Shown here one piece after another: positions 12,801-25,225 of a stretch of 64,000 nt of DNA. The DNA is from Myrica gale (taxonomy: Eukaryota; Streptophyta; Magnoliopsida; Fagales; Myricaceae). The stretch is taken from NCBI GenBank assembly GCA_963930655.1, contig OZ005620.1, positions 17,117,001 to 17,181,000 of the forward strand, in the 5' to 3' direction. The first letter of the stretch is position 1, and every line of letters starts with the position of its first letter. The notes beneath the pieces are model-generated. The model was given only the letters and a program-made list of their open reading frames with translations, was not told the origin of the DNA and did not search any database. The position numbers were made by a program, and so were the translations under genes.

Positions 12801-13868
12801 GTGTTTATCAAATAGGAGAGAAGAATCAGAAGTCATATGATTGCAACAGGCTGAATCAAGAAACCAAGAGGAAGATTTACCTGAGGAAACGGTCAATGCA
12901 GTAGAAGAATGAGATAGAACCTGATGGACAATTGCCTCGAGATCAACTGCAGTCAAGGATGAGGAAATGGGTGTAGAAGATGACCCGAAAGCTGAAGGAT
13001 TGGTAGACACAGCAGTAAAATTCTTGAAGGTGGGAGTAGATGTCTTAGCTTTCTGAGCATCTCTAGCATCCTTAGCCTTTTTCTTTGCACACTCAGAAAT
13101 CCGGTGACCGGCCTCCTTACAATAGTGACATTTACCAAAGAAACGGTGCGGCTGAGCAGCAGCGACCATAGAATCAGAGGATGCAGTGGCCATGACCATA
13201 TCAGAAGGCTGCACCCGACGAGTCTGCTGTCGTGTCTCCTCAGAAATGAGCTCAGTAAGAGCAACATTAAGTGTAGGCAAAGGAGAACGATGAAGCAAAG
13301 ATGCTTTAGTATTCTCAAAGTCATCCTGAATACGCATCATAAAATGAATGAACTAACGACGATCCCGATATTCAGAAAAAAGCTCAGTGGACTTAGCATC
13401 AGGAAATGAGGGATCAGCTTGAGAGAGTTGATCCCAGATACTACTCACCTGAGAGTGAAACTCAGCAATAGATTGGCCAGGCTGTTGATGCATCTGATAC
13501 AACTTAGATTCCAGTTGAAACTGGAGAGCGGCATCACTAGAGCAGTTGTATCGGTTGGCCAAAAATTCCCAAGCAAGATGGGCATTCCGAAATTTGGGAA
13601 GAAGACTGTGAATAGATGGAACAGAGGTATTGATGAACCAAGATAAAATTTTACAATGAGTAGCTTCTCATACCTCGAGACGATCAACGAAATCATCCGC
13701 AGTTTCCTTGTCAGCTTTCTGAGGTTCCGTTTTATCACCAGTTACAAAAAGCCATAACCGACGACCAATGAGAAAGACCGACATTTGCTGGGCCCAAGAA
13801 TTATAGTTGGAGCCATCCAAAACAATATCGATAGGTCGAATGACATTAACATCATTAGTGGAAGCCAT
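9816..13868 (-). pseudogene. copia gag-pol polyprotein with three nonsense codons
   Basis: One continuous frame of about 1350 codons from ATG (13868) to the stop at 9816, interrupted only by stops near 13666, 13350 and 11253. Two are probably Trp TGG to TGA (EATHCKILSWF and DLVDLPPGK follow them). Order: UBN2-type gag; zinc knuckle CHYCKEAGHRISEC; protease FLDSACCNHMT (DSA in place of the usual DSG/DST); integrase with HHCC zinc site (LWHSRLGH...CVSCQMGKQK) and core (DVWGPAP, FIDDYSRYTW, YTSQQNGRAER); reverse transcriptase with LLLYVDDM; RNase H ending in HVSSADQLADIFTKA. There are no frameshifts, so it was probably inactivated recently. Many small frames on the opposite strand here are shadows. 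Confidence 0.93.
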
Positions 13869-13889
13869 ATTTGAGAGATGCTGACCGAA

Positions 13890-14635
13890 TTAGAGCAAAT
13901 GGAGGGCACGGTTGAAACCAGCGCGAAAAATGGTGCAGGGTCGCCGGAGGTTCGCCGGAGCTCCGACGTACGGACGGCGGTGGGCGGCGGTGAACGGCGG
14001 CCGGTGCGGAGGATGGCCGGAATGTTTTCCGGCGGTGGGCGGCGGTGAACGGCGGCCGGTGCAGAGAATGGCCGGGCTGAGCTGGGGTTGCCGTATTGGG
14101 TCTGGGCCGGACTGGATCTGGACCGGACGGAGACTAGGCCGGGCGAAACTACGTGAACTGGGTCGAGCTGAGGCGTGAACTGGGCCGGGCTGAGGCGTGG
14201 ACTGGGCCGGGCGAAACCACGTGAACTGGGTCGGGCTGAACTGGACGGGCCGGACCTGTGATGAACCGTCGGGCTGAAATGGGCTGGACCGGATGAGAGG
14301 ATGGGCCGGCTTGCAGGTGCGTGAGTTCAGTCGAGGGCGTGTGGTGGGCGCGTGATACGATGCGTTGGTGGCGCGTGGAGGCGCGTGAACAGGAAGGTTG
14401 AGCGGCAGAACCTTATGACGGCGCGTGCGAGCGCGTGGGACTTCAGACCAGGACGTGCTTTCCATCAAAGAAGACTATGAGACCCGTAGAATCGATTTGA
14501 GATATAGAAACATCAAAAATCGAAGAATAGAGGTCCGGATTTTAGTGAAAGAACAACACAAAGGAAGTACCCACTAGAAGATAGCCAGAGAAATCGATTT
14601 GAGGTATTAACAGACCAAAAATCGATTAACAGAGG
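13890..14635 (-). repeat. GC-rich, internally repeated copia leader
   Basis: This is the untranslated leader between the primer site and gag. It is far richer in G and C than its surroundings. A unit of about 55 bp beginning GGCGGTGGGCGGCGGTGAAC occurs at about 13976 and 14031. At 14150-14260, GTGAACTGGGYCGGGCTGA-like blocks repeat several times. It may act in RNA packaging or dimerisation, which is inference only. Confidence 0.7.
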
Positions 14636-14647
14636 GCTCTGATACCA
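14636..14647 (-). other. copia primer binding site (initiator Met tRNA)
   Basis: Directly inside the 5' LTR, on the - strand, is TGGTATCAGAGC. This is the standard complement of the 3' end of plant initiator methionine tRNA used by many copia elements. Confidence 0.93.
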
Positions 14648-14909
14648 TGTTGAAATAGAAAAAGGAACAAAGAGAATGAAGAATGTGTTGTATATTCAGA
14701 GGTGTGTTTGAACAGTACAATGACCCATCCTTTTATAGGAGGAGGGAGAGAGCTATACAAGGAAGCTAAATCAACAAAATAATTACAAATCACAATCAGA
14801 TCATAAATCGCAATCTTCGTGATATGAGAATATCGTCCTGATTCAGGAAGATCATGGAAGATATATTTTCATAATCTTCCGGAATCAAGAAGATATGTGC
14901 AATATTCTA
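14648..14909 (-). repeat. copia 5' LTR
   Basis: This is the right LTR in window order. It starts TGTTGAAATAG on + and is followed by the ACGTC target duplication. It would hold the element's promoter. Confidence 0.93.
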
Positions 14910-14914
14910 ACGTC

Positions 14915-16017
14915 TTTGCTTGCACATGAAGAGTGAAGAACGTCGGGCAACCAGTCACTTCTGGTAACGGGTATCTGTATGAATGTCGTTTTCAGGCTTT
15001 TTTTTTTATAAGCTAATAAACAAAAGGCTACAAGTCATCACGGAGGCATAAATTGCCTGTCTACATTAAGAACAAGCGGGGAAATAAAAAGACATGAGAT
15101 TAGAGCTCCAAATATTCAATCTAGCAGACCATTTTGCAATCCGGGGGGCCAATCTATTTTGCTTCCGGTGTGTCGTTTTCAAGCAAAATTTAAAGGCTGT
15201 CAAAAGTTTCCTGGGTTTTGGATTTATTTATTTTTTGTCAAGAAAAAAGAGATTAATTTTAATGTTTTTCTTTTTTTTTAACTCTAAATTTATTTTAATT
15301 TTTTTTCTCGCACACGTGATATTCTATGTATTTATAGTAATAAGTGATATGCCATATTACTTGCGTTACGTAGGATATGTGAAACCTTGAGGGAGAGATT
15401 TATTGTATGGAATATTATAATTCAAAAGACTTAATTTCCAAATTAAAAAAATTTAGGTGTAAATTTTATTTCTAATTAAAGTCCAGAAACTTATTTTAGA
15501 TTTTTTTTATAGTTGAGATAAGGAGGTAAAAGGAATGGGCTGGTTGGCTCCTAAAGTTTGGGAGGCATTGGAAAGATCTAGGACCGGAGTTGAGAAGATT
15601 GGGGAAATGCATCCCGCCCACGTCCCGCTGGCTGACGTGGAGGCGGGGCCGACGTGGGGCGGGATGCCCAGCATTCCCCATCTCCGAAATTAGCGAAGTA
15701 CCCAAAAAAACAAAATAAAAGCTTTCCCTTGAAAACCAAGACTGGAAGCACAACTGGACAAGTGTGCATCAGGCACTGAAAGATATGATTTTTCTCTTCT
15801 TTCTTTGTAAATCTGTGTCTTTCCTTGTTCGGAGTAATTGAGTTTCAGGTCTCAAAGTTCCAACTCACAACATCCCTGATTCCCTGATTAAATCCATCAG
15901 CAACCATTGCCCATCAGCCGTCCCCAACCCGTCAAATCTTTTCCTCTTCCAAAAATCTCCGCTTCATTCTTTCCGGTTCACTTTTCCTTTCCTTGTCAAT
16001 AGGTAAGAGAGAGAGAG
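14915..16017. other. upstream region of the WAT1-like gene
   Basis: No gene is seen. The left half is AT-rich. A GC-rich inverted repeat at 15601-15679 is annotated separately. The 5' UTR of the WAT1-like gene probably begins within the last 100-200 bases; TAAGAGAGAGAGAG directly precedes its ATG. Confidence 0.5.
15601..15679. promoter_or_regulatory. GC-rich imperfect palindrome with three ACGT cores
   Basis: The left arm GGGGAAATGCATCCCGCC...CACGTC (15601-15624) pairs with the right arm GACGTGGGGCGGGATG...CATTCCCC (15651-15679). ACGT cores lie at about 15620, 15635 and 15652. The middle one reads TGACGTGG, a classical plant bZIP site. It lies 340-420 bp before the WAT1-like start codon. A role as an enhancer is inferred; a small transposon remnant is the alternative. 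Confidence 0.45.
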
Positions 16018-19000
16018 ATGGCGGCATTAGCAGCGGCGCCCGGTGGTGGAGGAGAGGCATGGAAGGCGCATGCGGCCATGGCAATGGTGCAGTTATTCAG
16101 CGGAGGGTACCATGTCATTACCAAAGTGGCCCTCAATGTTGGGATCAACCAGCTCGTCTTCTGTGTCTTCCGCGACCTCCTTGCCCTTTCCATCCTTGCT
16201 CCCATTGCCTATGTCCGTGAAAAGTACCTTCTCTTCTTTTCTTTGATTCCCTTTTCATTACAATTTATCAGTATGATTGCGCTATAAGCATGTATAAGAT
16301 TGATGTTGCATGGGAAGCGAAAGGAACATCCAGTTTGGGTTCAAAGATTTTCAGTTGCAGATGAGTCGAATCATTTTTGTTCGTCGGAATATCATCTTAG
16401 TTCCTCTTGTTTTAGATGTCACTTGTTTTAGATGTCATCCCATTAGCTTCTGCATAGACTTCATTCTACTGAAAATAAATGAAATGCTGGCTTGAAATGT
16501 TACCATAACGGCTTTTGAAGTGACTTATGATATGCTGCTGCAAATTCACGTAATTCCCCCGTATTGATTTGTTCTTAGCACAAATTACTGAACATAATTG
16601 AGTTATGGAATATTTAATGGGAGATATGCAGTTTGGTCCACAGTTTTTTAGTTGTACCCGACAATTTCCATATTCTTCCCGTCATGAAATTGTCTGATTG
16701 GACATAACATTTCTTCTGTCCTGTTTGTAGGCGAGTTCGGCTAACGCTACCGATGACCAGACGTCTCCTCATGTCATTTTTCTTTCTTGGGTTAACTGGG
16801 TAAGTTAGTATGCTTTAGTCCCAATCACAATGGTGTAGTAATAGATTGCTTATACAATTTTTCGTTTATCGGTAAAGCATCGTACTGATCAATCTATCTT
16901 TGGTTTTTTGAATTCAATTAGGATATTTGGCAACCAGCTTTTGTTTCTTATTGGTCTTGGCTACACAAATCCAACTTACGCTGCTTCCATACAGCCTTCG
17001 ATTCCAGTCTTTACATTTCTATTGGCTGTAATGATGGGGTAAGTGTGACAAATTACTTTGGTTTAGCTCAGTTAACGTTTGTTTTAGGGATCCTCTCTTT
17101 CCCCCCTCCCCCCCCCCCCACCCAAAACGCATTTCTGCATTAAAACATATTTCAGCTGTGCAATATCATCATATTGGGATTTGTTCATGCAGCACAGAAA
17201 GAGTGAACTTGCTCAGAACTGAAGGTCAGGCTAAGGTAGGCGGTACACTAGTATGTGTTTCCGGTGCCATACTATTGGTTCTATTTCGTGGGCCAGCTTT
17301 GATTGGAATCACTGAACCAGAGTTTGCAGCACAGGGTGAAATAAGTGCCAGGGGTCAGCCAGAGCCTGCTGGATGGTTGATGTCTAGTCTTCTGGAGTTT
17401 GGACTAGATCATTTTCACCTTGGAGTTTTATGCTTAATTGGGAACTGTATGTGCATGGCTGCATTTCTGGCTATTCAGGTACAAGACTAATATTATCGTT
17501 TGTAAGTAATGATTTGTAATTTGATTGGTAACATGATTAAGATACTGACAGAGATGTGGCTTCGGGAATATTCTTTATGCTCAGATAAGGCTCTCTGTAT
17601 TTATGGTTTTCTAAATGCGTTAATTACTTTGCTGGCGTTAGAAAATGAAATGCATAAGAAAAATTCAGACATATTTCAATAATTTTGAACTACTAGACAA
17701 TCTAGAGTGGAGGAAAATCCCTTTTTATGCCAACCAGGGAACTTATGATTAGAGGTGCCACATCTTCGATTCCACTGCTAACAGATTTGAGTTAGGATCC
17801 TTGTTGATGCAGGACAGCCTCGGATATTGTGAGGAATGTGGTGAGAATCAATTGGGAATAAATAAGAACAGCAAAGAAGCTTGGTTTGATTATGTAGAGG
17901 GATTTTTTTTTGTTGGAAATCGCATTAGGAGAGATTATGAGATGGGAACTCAATGAATTTTCAGCAAGGGGAAAGGAAAGAACGGGAAGAATATCAGCAA
18001 GAAAAGGGATAAAGATTTGCTGAAAAGATTGGCAAGGGAGAATAGAGAATACTGGAGAGCAAGATTTCATTATCATCCGGGAGGGTTGGCCCTTTAAGTC
18101 ATCTGCAGTTTTCATTATTTGGAGTTTTTCAGCAAACCAAGCTAACTCTAATCATATACCCAAATGGCATTGAATTTTAGAACATTTAAGAAAGAAGCCT
18201 GATTCTTTCCAGATGAACTTTTCTTGTATGGTTGTAAGTAGATTCATCTAGGTATGTGTATGGAAGTGATAATATGAATGATAAAGAAAAGAATAATGAC
18301 TTATAAAAGGAGAAAACGATGCTCTATATCACAATATTGTAAACTAGCTTTACACTGATTAAAGAACTTGATGGTTCCATGTGTTGCTTGGTAGAAAATG
18401 CTACTTCAACTATTGGAAACTATTCTTGTCTTATATGTTCTTCAGTAACTTGATATCTCTAAAGATTCTATATAATGTTGTCAAAACTTTCAGGCTCCAG
18501 TTCTTGCTAAGTATCCTGCCAGCCTGTCCGTGACGGCATATTCATACTTCTTTGGTGCTGTATTGATGGTGACAACGGCATTCTTTATGACCAATGAGTC
18601 AACAGACTGGAGTTTGACAGAGTCTGAGGGTTTTGCTGTCCTCTATGCAGTAAGTTTTTCTACTAATGATTTGTCACCTGACATTTCTCCTTGCCAAATT
18701 TATTTTTTGTCTTAGCTGTAAATCCATAAGACTTTACAGAATTTTCTTGCGATTTTTCATGCTCTGGGTCCTCATGATATGCTGTTTATTTTAATTTTTG
18801 AAGACTGTACATGGTGGTGATTCCGTTTTCTGAAGAGGGCTTTCCTCACTTCACATTGGTTTTGTGAATGTTTTGGTGGTTCGCCTTCACTGACTTGTAA
18901 GGTGTAGTGCAGTTTTGGTTCCTCGCTTATTGCACTATTTGAAATTCATTTCCTTGACTAGTGGGTTGATTGAATTGACCCGTGAACTCAGGGTCAACAT

Positions 19001-21330
19001 GTCATCCATTAAGCAAGTGACAACTTTCAGTGGTGGAATTAAGTTTGATCCTAAAATTATAGATTTGGTTGAAGAATTAGAGTCTTATTGACGAGTGAAA
19101 TATGACCAAGTGAAACATTTCTTTGCCAGAGTGAGCTTGGGAATTTTCAAGTTTTATGACTACAACTCTGTAATGCTATTTGGTCTAGTAGAATGCTTGT
19201 CCACAAACTAAACCGGTCTTATGTAGAGCTTTGAGCTGTCAATGGAAAAAAGATTCGAATGCTTTGATGATTCAATCCAATTAAGGTGCTAATAAAACCA
19301 CATGGATCCAGTGTTTGAAATGTGAAAATCTGTTTCTGTATATTGGATTGGATAGATCTCAGTATTATTGGGAATTGATTCTGTTAAGATCCACAGTGAC
19401 AAAAATATTTATCAGAATAAACAGATATATACTAACACTATTGGCAGGATGGTCGAATATAAAACAGTGTATGCATGTATGTATTAAATCATTTTGGACT
19501 GAAGTCAAATCCGGGCTTTTGGATTTGAATTGAATTCTACCATGTCTAATCAAACTTGGACACAATCCTGCGTATTATGCACATACAGTTATAGTCTTTT
19601 AGGCTGAGCTGGATTTAAATTCTCAAGCTAATTGCAACCAACATTAATTCCTTTAACATGGTGCTGGCTTAATCTTGCTGTGCTGGATAAAAGCTTATGG
19701 ACATAATTGGAAGACCACAGCACTCACAAGTCTAAAAACATTTGGGGAGGTAGAACTGACTGCACTGAATACTTGCCTGCTCTTTCTATTATATTGACCT
19801 TGGATGTCAGCTTAAACAGCAAAGCTAGTGTGGAACCTTTATTAATCCTGCATGGAACCACCAGCGGATTAGGACTTTGAGACTTGTGCAGGGAACAAGG
19901 TTAGGACATTTCATGTCAGATTTGTAGACAACACTGATTAGATACTAGCTTTGAGCCACAAATGCTTGATGTTTGTTTGTTATACAACATTGCATTAATT
20001 ATGTGGGAAGACCAAAAGTTGACAATATTATTTATGCTATGCCATTAGTTTATGAATCCAGGTAGAGGAAGACAGAAGGCAGCAATCCTTTGTAGACTCC
20101 TGGTTTAGCTTACAAGTACATAGACGTTTTTAAATTCAAGGGAAGTATTACTGTATACCTGCTATTTCTATTCATATTATAGCTTGCCTAGTAGATTCCA
20201 GGGCATAATTCTATAGGAATGGCGATCTCAATTCTTTTTCTTCTTTTACATATTTATGTATGGACTAAACAAATGACTTGTAAACTGAAAGGGATTAATA
20301 ATTGTAAGAAAATATCAAAAGCTGCTGGTACTTAGTGAAGCAGGACCCTGTCTTTCCTTATAACCTCAGATGAGGCAACAAGTGCTATCTACGATAGATG
20401 GTGACTCCCTTGCATGATATTTGTGGGGTGGTTGCTGTAACCATCTTGCAAGTAATTGAATGATGGAAATTTTTCATGTTTCTCCTGCAAAATGCTATTT
20501 TAGAATACAAATGACTTCGTAGTAGCTGCATTTAAGAGAATAATAGTCTTATAAAGTTATACATGCATGACACAGACACACATGATGTATGTATCTAACT
20601 TTGCAAAATTACATTTTTGCATTTATTACTTTAGGAAATAACTATGGTTAAGAGCATTAACCTTTTTTTTATCATCCCCTCAGGGAACTGTTGCATCCGC
20701 CCTTAATTATGGACTGCTAACATGGAGCAATAAGATCATGGGCCCTGCTTTGGTTGCTCTCTACAATCCACTCCAACCTGCAGCTTCTGCCTTCCTTTCA
20801 AGAATTTTTCTTGGAAGTCCTATCTATTTGGGAAGGTCTTGCTCCAATCACTCCTTGTACAATTTTGTTCAGTGTGTTTATTTGTTGATTTATCATGTCT
20901 AAATTTGCCTAATCAAATTCTGTGGGTGTGTTTTCCTTTGATACCATCACTCCCCCACTTTTTCTCTTCCCTTCCCTGGTAATATGTCTGTTAATATCAT
21001 TCAAGAATATCCTTTGCAGTCAAATTTATAGCAATTTAAATAATCTCGATTTCTGTATCATTTGAAGTTGGAACTTTGTAAGAGTGATGCTTACTTTGTG
21101 TTTTTACATTTGGAAACAGTGTTTTAGGGGGGTGTTTAATCATCTCTGGTCTTTATTTGGTCACATGGGCGGCTTATAGAGAAAGACATGCGGCCTTGGT
21201 GGTAGTTCCGCATATTACTCGGGCTTCTGAACCACTTGTTCACAAAGATGCACAGATTAACAAGATCCCATACCAGAGAGGTCACTTGTTCTCAGGGCCC
21301 TCTATTTTGCTGCCAAAATCCTCAGATTAA
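16018..21330 (+). CDS. WAT1-related protein (EamA/DMT transporter), At4g19185-like
   Basis: A multi-pass membrane transporter of the plant EamA/nodulin-21 family. WAT1 itself exports auxin from the vacuole; the substrate of this subgroup is not known to me. Seven exons: 16018-16223, 16731-16799, 16922-17038, 17193-17478, 18494-18649, 20684-20835, 21120-21330. All have GT/AG ends and phases that join cleanly, giving 398 residues, normal for the family (about 380-400). Recognisable blocks are [78 protein letters not shown] and [20 protein letters not shown]. About ten hydrophobic segments form two EamA repeats. Intron 5 is 2.0 kb with no recognised insert. The reading frame is intact. It is the left member of the WAT1-like/APY7/CCD4 block. 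Confidence 0.95.
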
Positions 21331-22737
21331 GACGATATGAAAGCTGATGCGATGTAAAGTTCTCATACTTCCATCTTTTTACTGTAGACTTTCGTTCAGG
21401 AAAAAATAGCATCATCTGTCATGTCATATCTCTATTCATTAATCGACTCTTTGGAAAGTCCAAAGAGCACATGCTGTTCTGTGTTTTCGTTTTGAATAGA
21501 GTTTCAATATTTCCAAAAGGTGTTATGTTCCGCATATATGTTTGTCCTTTGATTCCTCTGCTTAATGGTTCCAAGTTCGGTACAATAGAACAGTGACATT
21601 GATGTCCTTGTCCTTGAAAGAAAAGATAAAGACAATGCATAATTGAAAGATAATGTGGAGAGAGAAAAAATGGTAAGGAGACAGAGATTTAAGTTGTTTA
21701 GTCTATAAGACGTGAATCTATTGTGAAAGTCTTATATGACTGTATATTGTATTTGTCTTATAAGTTCATACAGATTATAGAACATGATAAGAAGGATATT
21801 CCCACATTTAAACTTAAATATCTGATATATTGATACCTTGATAATGATACTCACATTTAAACTTGAAGCCTTGATATCGATAATATTGTATCATAAATTA
21901 ATTATGATATTATCTCTATCAGTCCTAACCACTTGACGTGAGCAATATATTGCCACTTTTTCTACTCAGGATAGAATTCTTAGGTTTGTTTCTGTTGCAT
22001 CTGCAAGATTAAACTTTCTGGTTATTGAAACACCATTTAAATGAATCAGGAATGTAGCCAAAAGCAATAAACACCCAAGGAGATTTTTCTGTCTTTTGTA
22101 CAATTTTTGGGTTCATTTGATTTATAGGTTATATATTGGCACATGACAATATAACACTGGAAAACTGGTTTTCTCAAAGGAAATGGAGAATCAATCAATC
22201 TCTCTCCCCCCCTCTCACAAATGTAGTGAACTGGACTAATTTTGAAGTACATTTTTGGGTTTACTGGAAGGTACCACAGGAGGATTATAGGACAAATGCC
22301 CAACCTAAGCTTACGTTCTCTCTTCCCAATCCCTCGAGGATTATAGGACAAAAGAGTCCCAACTCATGTGTCAAAGGTAACAACAGAGCAGTCTTACTCC
22401 AACTGAGCTTATCGACGCCCACGTTTTCAACTCCCTAACCTTCAGTCCATTCGAGGACTCCAATCACTTGTGGACTTCACACCAATCGGTTAAATTTTCT
22501 GAGTCTCTTGAGCACAACGTCAACGAGGCCAGCAAAAGCGACACCTTGCCAATATTTTGGCATTTCAATATTTCGAGCTTATTAAAAATTAAAAAATAAT
22601 TCATTTTCATTGTAATATTCATTTAATTATTTCACTTTTTCACCTGCTTTCATAAAATATCTTTATTTTTTTCACCGATATCTATATCTCAACATTTTCA
22701 CCGCCTAACATTTCCACCATCAAACACCACCTAAGCA
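21331..22737. other. WAT1-like 3' flank, nothing recognised
   Basis: AT-rich DNA that should include the 3' UTR. Small frames (for example 22046-22351) have no family resemblance. Confidence 0.5.
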
Positions 22738-22745
22738 TCCCCTTC

Positions 22746-22936
22746 CAGGGACGAATCTACGGGGGCCGTGGCCCCCCCAAAGATTTTGAAAAAAAAAATT
22801 AACATTTTTTAAGTTATATTCTAAATATTTGTTTGAATTTTGCTTATAATTGTATTCCGGCCCCCCCCCCGAAATTTTTTTTTTGCTTACAATTGTATTC
22901 CGGCCCCCCCAAAAAAAATTTCTGGCTTCGTCCCTG
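22746..22936. mobile_element. 191-bp hAT-type MITE
   Basis: The ends are inverted repeats: CAGGGACGAATCTAC at left, CAGGGACGAAGCCAG at right on the - strand. A perfect 8-bp duplication TCCCCTTC flanks it (22738-22745, 22937-22944). Inside, TTGCTTAYAATTGTATTCCGG followed by a C-run occurs twice (about 22840 and 22885), an internal duplication. It has no coding capacity. Confidence 0.9.
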
Positions 22937-22944
22937 TCCCCTTC

Positions 22945-23699
22945 TGAAGTGAGTTTACTCTATCCAAGGTATGATGTAATCTGACACCGATATTCGCCCT
23001 GATATTGTTTAATGCACTTCATAATTAAACTATTATCACTCCAATTTTACCTTTTACTTGGCGATTTTGTTGTTCTGTCCATTTTTTTAAGTAGAAAAAA
23101 AAATCAAATTTTTATCCTCTAGATTAAACTATCAATTTTGTTACATATCACTTCTAGATTACTATTAAATTTTGTTAAACTATCAATTTTTATCCGGGAA
23201 TGATGTATCTGCCCCCACATTAAAAATGGCCAAAAAAATTGAAGCTCAAATTTTCATTTCACTGACAAAAAAATATCAATTTCTATGTACATTAACGGGT
23301 GAAGAGTGCAAAATGTACACGATTGGTAGTTAAGTTAAGAGATAAAATATAATTAAAAAAATCGATAATTTATAGTACAAACTGTCAACCGAATAGTTGG
23401 TTGATAAAAAGAATATTTGATATTTAAATTAATTATCTAAAATAATAATTATCATGAGAACTACAATACGCAATTAAGAATAATTTAGGGGAAAAACGCA
23501 CATAAACCTCATACTTTCCTTGGGTATTTAAATCGAGTATTCCTTAATAAAACTTTCCTAGAAAGTACCCCTGCAGTGCCCAAGATAAAAACAAGTCTAC
23601 CTTTCTTCTCACCCTTTGGGGTTCCAAAGGGACTGAATCTTGGAAAAATGAATATTGATCCTTATTGTAGTTTTTTATCAAGGGCTTGAGTTATGGGAT

Positions 23700-23760
<61 letters not shown>

Positions 23761-24665
23761 TAATAATAAATGCTTATATGTGACTTTAAGCCGCTGTGGA
23801 TACGAAACTCTGGCGAGGCTTGAAGAATCATTTGCAAATTGTTTTCATATTGGTCCCCATGGTAGCAATCCATGAGTCCATTCAAGGTTCCTTTCAGGAA
23901 TTGGAGAATTTTCAACCCGTAAAATTGGGGTTTAGAAATTTCTAAAAAAAACAAAAACAAAATGCATTTGTCTATTCAAGAGGCCCCAAAATTTCTCCAT
24001 TCCTTTTCGTTGACTTGGAAAAGGTCAGGAGATATTAGATATTTTTGTAGCTTTGTTATCACTAGAGGCCTGTAATATTCATTTCTAACAAATTAATTTT
24101 TATGATACAAATTAATTATCACTGGTCTATTTTTTCAAATATATATATATTTTTGTCCCAAAAAAATTAGTCAACTAACTTACGACCAACATAGGTTCGA
24201 GATTGTGTTCTCTATTTTCTAGATCGAATAGCTTATTCTGAATCTCGTTCTCTTTAACGAGCTAACTTTTAGTGAACACGAGGATCTCTATGTCTTAAAA
24301 ATAAAAATATATGTATCGATTCATTTAAAGTTGTAATCTAAAAATTAATTAGTTAAAAATAAATAAAATAGACAATATTAATAATTGCGCATTTTTTAAG
24401 GTGAAATTTCTTTACAGTTTTAAATTCCTCAAATAAAAGGAAATATTTTTTTATTCCCAATATAGATAAGAAATTTCTAAACAATTGGCGATCAAAGGAG
24501 AAATTTCTATACGACCCAATTTAGATAGATTTCTATTTTCTTATCACCCTTTCAATTAAAAAAAAAAAAGAGAAATTTTGGGGCCACTTGATAAACAAAA
24601 GAGTAATTTTTTAAATAAGCAATAAACAAAAGAGTATATATGTATTTGAAACCGACTAAACAAGA

Positions 24666-24700
<35 letters not shown>
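22945..24700. other. AT-rich spacer with microsatellites
   Basis: No gene seen. It holds a long TA repeat at 23706-23758, a second at about 24668-24697, and A/T runs. The right end is the likely APY7 promoter; one of the TATATA runs may serve as a TATA element, but none stands out. Confidence 0.5.
23706..23758. repeat. (TA)n microsatellite
   Basis: Uninterrupted alternating T and A for about 53 bases, some 1.6 kb before the APY7 start. Confidence 0.95.
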
Positions 24701-24963
24701 AAAGAAGAAGATAGAAGTAGAAACAAAAGGGGACTGGTTCAAGAACGGAAAGAAAAGAAAGACAGAGGGACTCAGTTGGATCTGAATCTGTAGGGAAAAG
24801 AAAGAAAGAGGAAAAAAAAACAGAGGCAGGAGAAAGGAGAAATAGAAGGTCATCAGCACGACTCCAAGGGGTGAGAGAGAAGAAAAACGCTATAGGTAAA
24901 CCCAACCCACCTAACTTCTTCCCTACTTTCTCTTCATTTTCTCTGCGTCCGTGAATTTGTCAG

Positions 24964-25225
24964 GTGAGTAATTCCGCCGGTGATCGGCTGTATAATCTGA
25001 TCGAGTCAAGGAAATGCTTTGGGCTTTACCATTTCCTCTGAGTGAAGAGTTTCGGTCTGATCTGGACTTTGTCTAACTTTCTTATTTCTTTTATTATTTA
25101 TATATATATATATATATATATATTTATTTATTTATATTTATATTTCTGATCTGGACTTTGTCGAACTTTCTTATTTCTTTTATTATTTATATATATATTT
25201 TTTAATTTGTTTGGCATTTGATCAG
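24964..25225 (+). other. probable intron in the APY7 5' UTR
   Basis: The donor TCAG|GTGAGTAA at 24964 and acceptor TTTGATCAG at 25225 are strong plant splice consensus, and 113 bases remain before the ATG. Inside it a block of about 55 bases beginning TCTGATCTGGACTTTGTC occurs twice (about 25053 and 25144), each ending in TA repeats. 5' UTR introns often raise expression in plants; that effect is not shown here. Confidence 0.6.

Larger units (their letters stand above)
9537..14909 (-). mobile_element. Ty1/copia LTR retrotransposon, nearly intact
   Basis: A complete 5373-bp element transcribed on the - strand. It has two 262-bp LTRs, a primer binding site, a polypurine tract and one long gag-pol frame with three stop codons. 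Flanking ACGTC occurs at 9532-9536 and 14910-14914, a 5-bp target duplication. The LTRs differ at 6 of 262 positions by my reading, all transitions, so insertion is fairly recent. The expected TG at the U3 edge is altered at both LTRs (TA next to the tract, CG at the outer end), so the exact LTR edge is uncertain by 2-3 bases. Confidence 0.95.

Noticed and set aside
11268..13409. Several open frames on the + strand within the copia element
   Set aside because: They lie opposite the polyprotein frame, lack domains, and are shadows of it.
17792..18115. 107-codon frame on the - strand in WAT1-like intron 4
   Set aside because: It lies inside an intron, with no motif, no splice support and no similarity I recognise.
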